Source: Bacteroidota bacterium
GTDB taxonomy: Bacteria; Bacteroidota; Bacteroidia; Bacteroidales; NBLH01
Reading direction: 5' to 3'
Length of the DNA stretch: 64,000 bases
Assembly: GCA_025361565.1 (NCBI GenBank)
Contig: JANYKN010000116.1
Span: 62,001-126,000 of the forward strand
Below, piece after piece: positions 62,905 through 64,000 of this stretch; the first letter of the stretch is position 1; each line of letters begins with the position of its first letter. A program made the translations under genes and the position numbers. The notes under the pieces are model-generated. The model made no database searches. It was not told the DNA's origin and saw nothing but the letters and a program-made list of their open reading frames with translations.

Positions 62905-64000
62905 TTATCCTTTAATAACCCCTAAAGGCATTAATTCAATTAAAATCTCAACCAAATCACTTTGATTTTCCATTACAGTATCAATATTTTTATAAGCACC
63001 AGGCGCTTCGTCCAAATCTTTTATAGTCCTTACTGAATGAAGGATTCCTTTTTTGTCCAGTTTTAATACTTCTTTCGAAAGATCAAGTTCACGCTGGGCT
63101 TGCTTTCTCCCCATTTTTCGTCCGGCACCATGCGAACAACTTTGAAAACTTTCAAGGTTTCCTTTTCCTTTAACAATATAACTTTTGGTTCCCTGCGAAC
63201 CTGGAATAATTCCGGTTTCTCCTTCCTTGGCACTGGTTGCTCCTTTTCTGTGAATAATTACATTGGTTCCAAAATGCGATTCCCATCGTGCATAATTGTG
63301 TGCAATATTGATAAATTCAAGTTCTTCGAACTTTTTTCCCATCACTTTACGAAATGCCGATTTGATATTTTCCATCATCAGTTTACGGTTTGCAAAAGCA
63401 AAATCAACACAATACTGCATTTCAGCAATGTAATCTTTTGCTTCCTGCGTTTCGATTGGAAGATAAGCCAAATCATGTTTTTTATCCACTGCCGAATGCC
63501 AGCGTTCGTTCAGTTTCTTAGCTAAATCGTTATAATGGGCTGCCACTTTCAAGCCAATATTTCTGCTTCCTGAATGGATCATAATCCAGATATGACCATC
63601 GGAACCTTTTTGTATTTCAATAAAATGGTTTCCTCCACCTAAAGTGCCTATTTGTTTCTTGGCCGCAACATATTGTCGTTTAACAATTCCATTTTCGGGA
63701 ACATTTTCAAGCAAAGGCATTAAAGCTTCATCCTGTGCTTCCATGTGGTGTTTAAATCCAAGCGGAACAAGCTCCCTGATTCCTGACATCACTTTCTTTA
63801 ATTTTTCGGAATTGATGGTTTTCAATGAAGTTTTAACTGCACACATTCCACAGCCAATATCCACACCAACCGCATTGGGGACAATTACTCCTTTTGTAGC
63901 CAGAACTCCGCCAATAGGCATTCCATAACCCGAATGACAATCGGGCATTAAAGCAATATGTTTAAAAGCAAATGGTAAGTTGGCCAGGTTCTTTGCCTGA
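62905..64000 (-). CDS. rtcB: RtcB-family RNA ligase, N terminus beyond the window
   Basis: The frame is open to the right edge: upstream of the first Met (63948) it continues FAFKHIALMPDCHSGYGMPI, which is normal internal RtcB sequence, so the gene begins beyond 64000. Visible parts: GVDIGCGMCAVKTS (Mn-binding Asp and Cys), GTLGGGNHFIEIQKGS (Asn/His), IHSGSRNIGLKVA (His), PGSQGTKSYIV and SCSHGAGRKMGR, whose His is the guanylylated residue. RtcB joins 2',3'-cyclic phosphate or 3'-phosphate RNA ends to 5'-OH ends using GTP and manganese. All active-site residues I can see are kept. Confidence 0.92.
   Translation of the reverse strand, partial: QAKNLANLPFAFKHIALMPDCHSGYGMPIGGVLATKGVIVPNAVGVDIGCGMCAVKTSLKTINSEKLKKVMSGIRELVPLGFKHHMEAQDEALMPLLENVPENGIVKRQYVAAKKQIGTLGGGNHFIEIQKGSDGHIWIMIHSGSRNIGLKVAAHYNDLAKKLNERWHSAVDKKHDLAYLPIETQEAKDYIAEMQYCVDFAFANRKLMMENIKSAFRKVMGKKFEELEFINIAHNYARWESHFGTNVIIHRKGATSAKEGETGIIPGSQGTKSYIVKGKGNLESFQSCSHGAGRKMGRKQAQRELDLSKEVLKLDKKGILHSVRTIKDLDEAPGAYKNIDTVMENQSDLVEILIELMPLGVIKG

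Overview
The window is AT-rich DNA (roughly one third G+C by eye) from a Bacteroidota bacterium, probably of the Bacteroidales/Marinilabiliales type. The evidence is a T9SS type A sorting domain on a CotH-family protein, a TonB-dependent receptor with a carboxypeptidase-like N-terminal domain, a DUF4954 protein, many AT-rich leaders without a clear Shine-Dalgarno sequence, and repeated matches to the Bacteroidetes promoter pattern (TTTG, then TAnnTTTG). I see no rRNA, tRNA, transposase, phage gene or CRISPR array.

Layout. 1-3.1 kb is a decaying border: a possible scrap of a response regulator, a VOC protein, a small conserved gene split by an in-frame TGA, an antitoxin gene followed by a wrecked ParE-like toxin, and two small genes. 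3.1-8.0 kb (minus strand) holds an [FeFe]-hydrogenase-like protein fused to a chemoreceptor signalling tip, then DUF4954 and glucosamine-6-phosphate deaminase. 8.3-13.9 kb (plus) is an export/carbohydrate group: a lipoprotein lactonase, a CotH-like protein and a GH31 glycosidase. 14.0-18.7 kb (minus) has a PQQ-type propeller, a 21-bp tandem-repeat array, and a TorF porin - Amt - P-II ammonium operon. 19.1-26.4 kb carries an unknown overlapping lipoprotein pair, a porin, and an orphan kinase ATPase fragment directly before a TonB receptor.

26.5-53.9 kb is the most striking part: seven very large multi-PAS histidine kinases (899-1325 residues, more than 30 PAS domains by my count, several GAF domains) and one stand-alone Rcp1-type response regulator. 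They are almost all on the minus strand, and no DNA-binding output protein is present. An Nramp transporter and an M14-like secreted protein interrupt the series. Several kinases look like duplicated and domain-shuffled copies of each other, and one is split by a frameshift at an A8 run.

54.3-64 kb returns to ordinary genes: an LpxH-like metallophosphoesterase, a YncE-like propeller lipoprotein, an NYN-LOTUS protein, a PD40/OmpA protein, a CYTH protein, a divergent SDR/MerR pair with overlapping promoters, a DUF3108-like protein, a ClC-family protein, and RtcB cut by the right edge.

Functional reading (inference). The ammonium operon is a self-contained uptake and sensing unit. The kinases probably feed a phosphorelay whose outputs lie elsewhere, with the Rcp1-like protein as a shared receiver. 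The hydrogenase-MCP fusion looks like a redox or H2 sensor for chemotaxis-type signalling.
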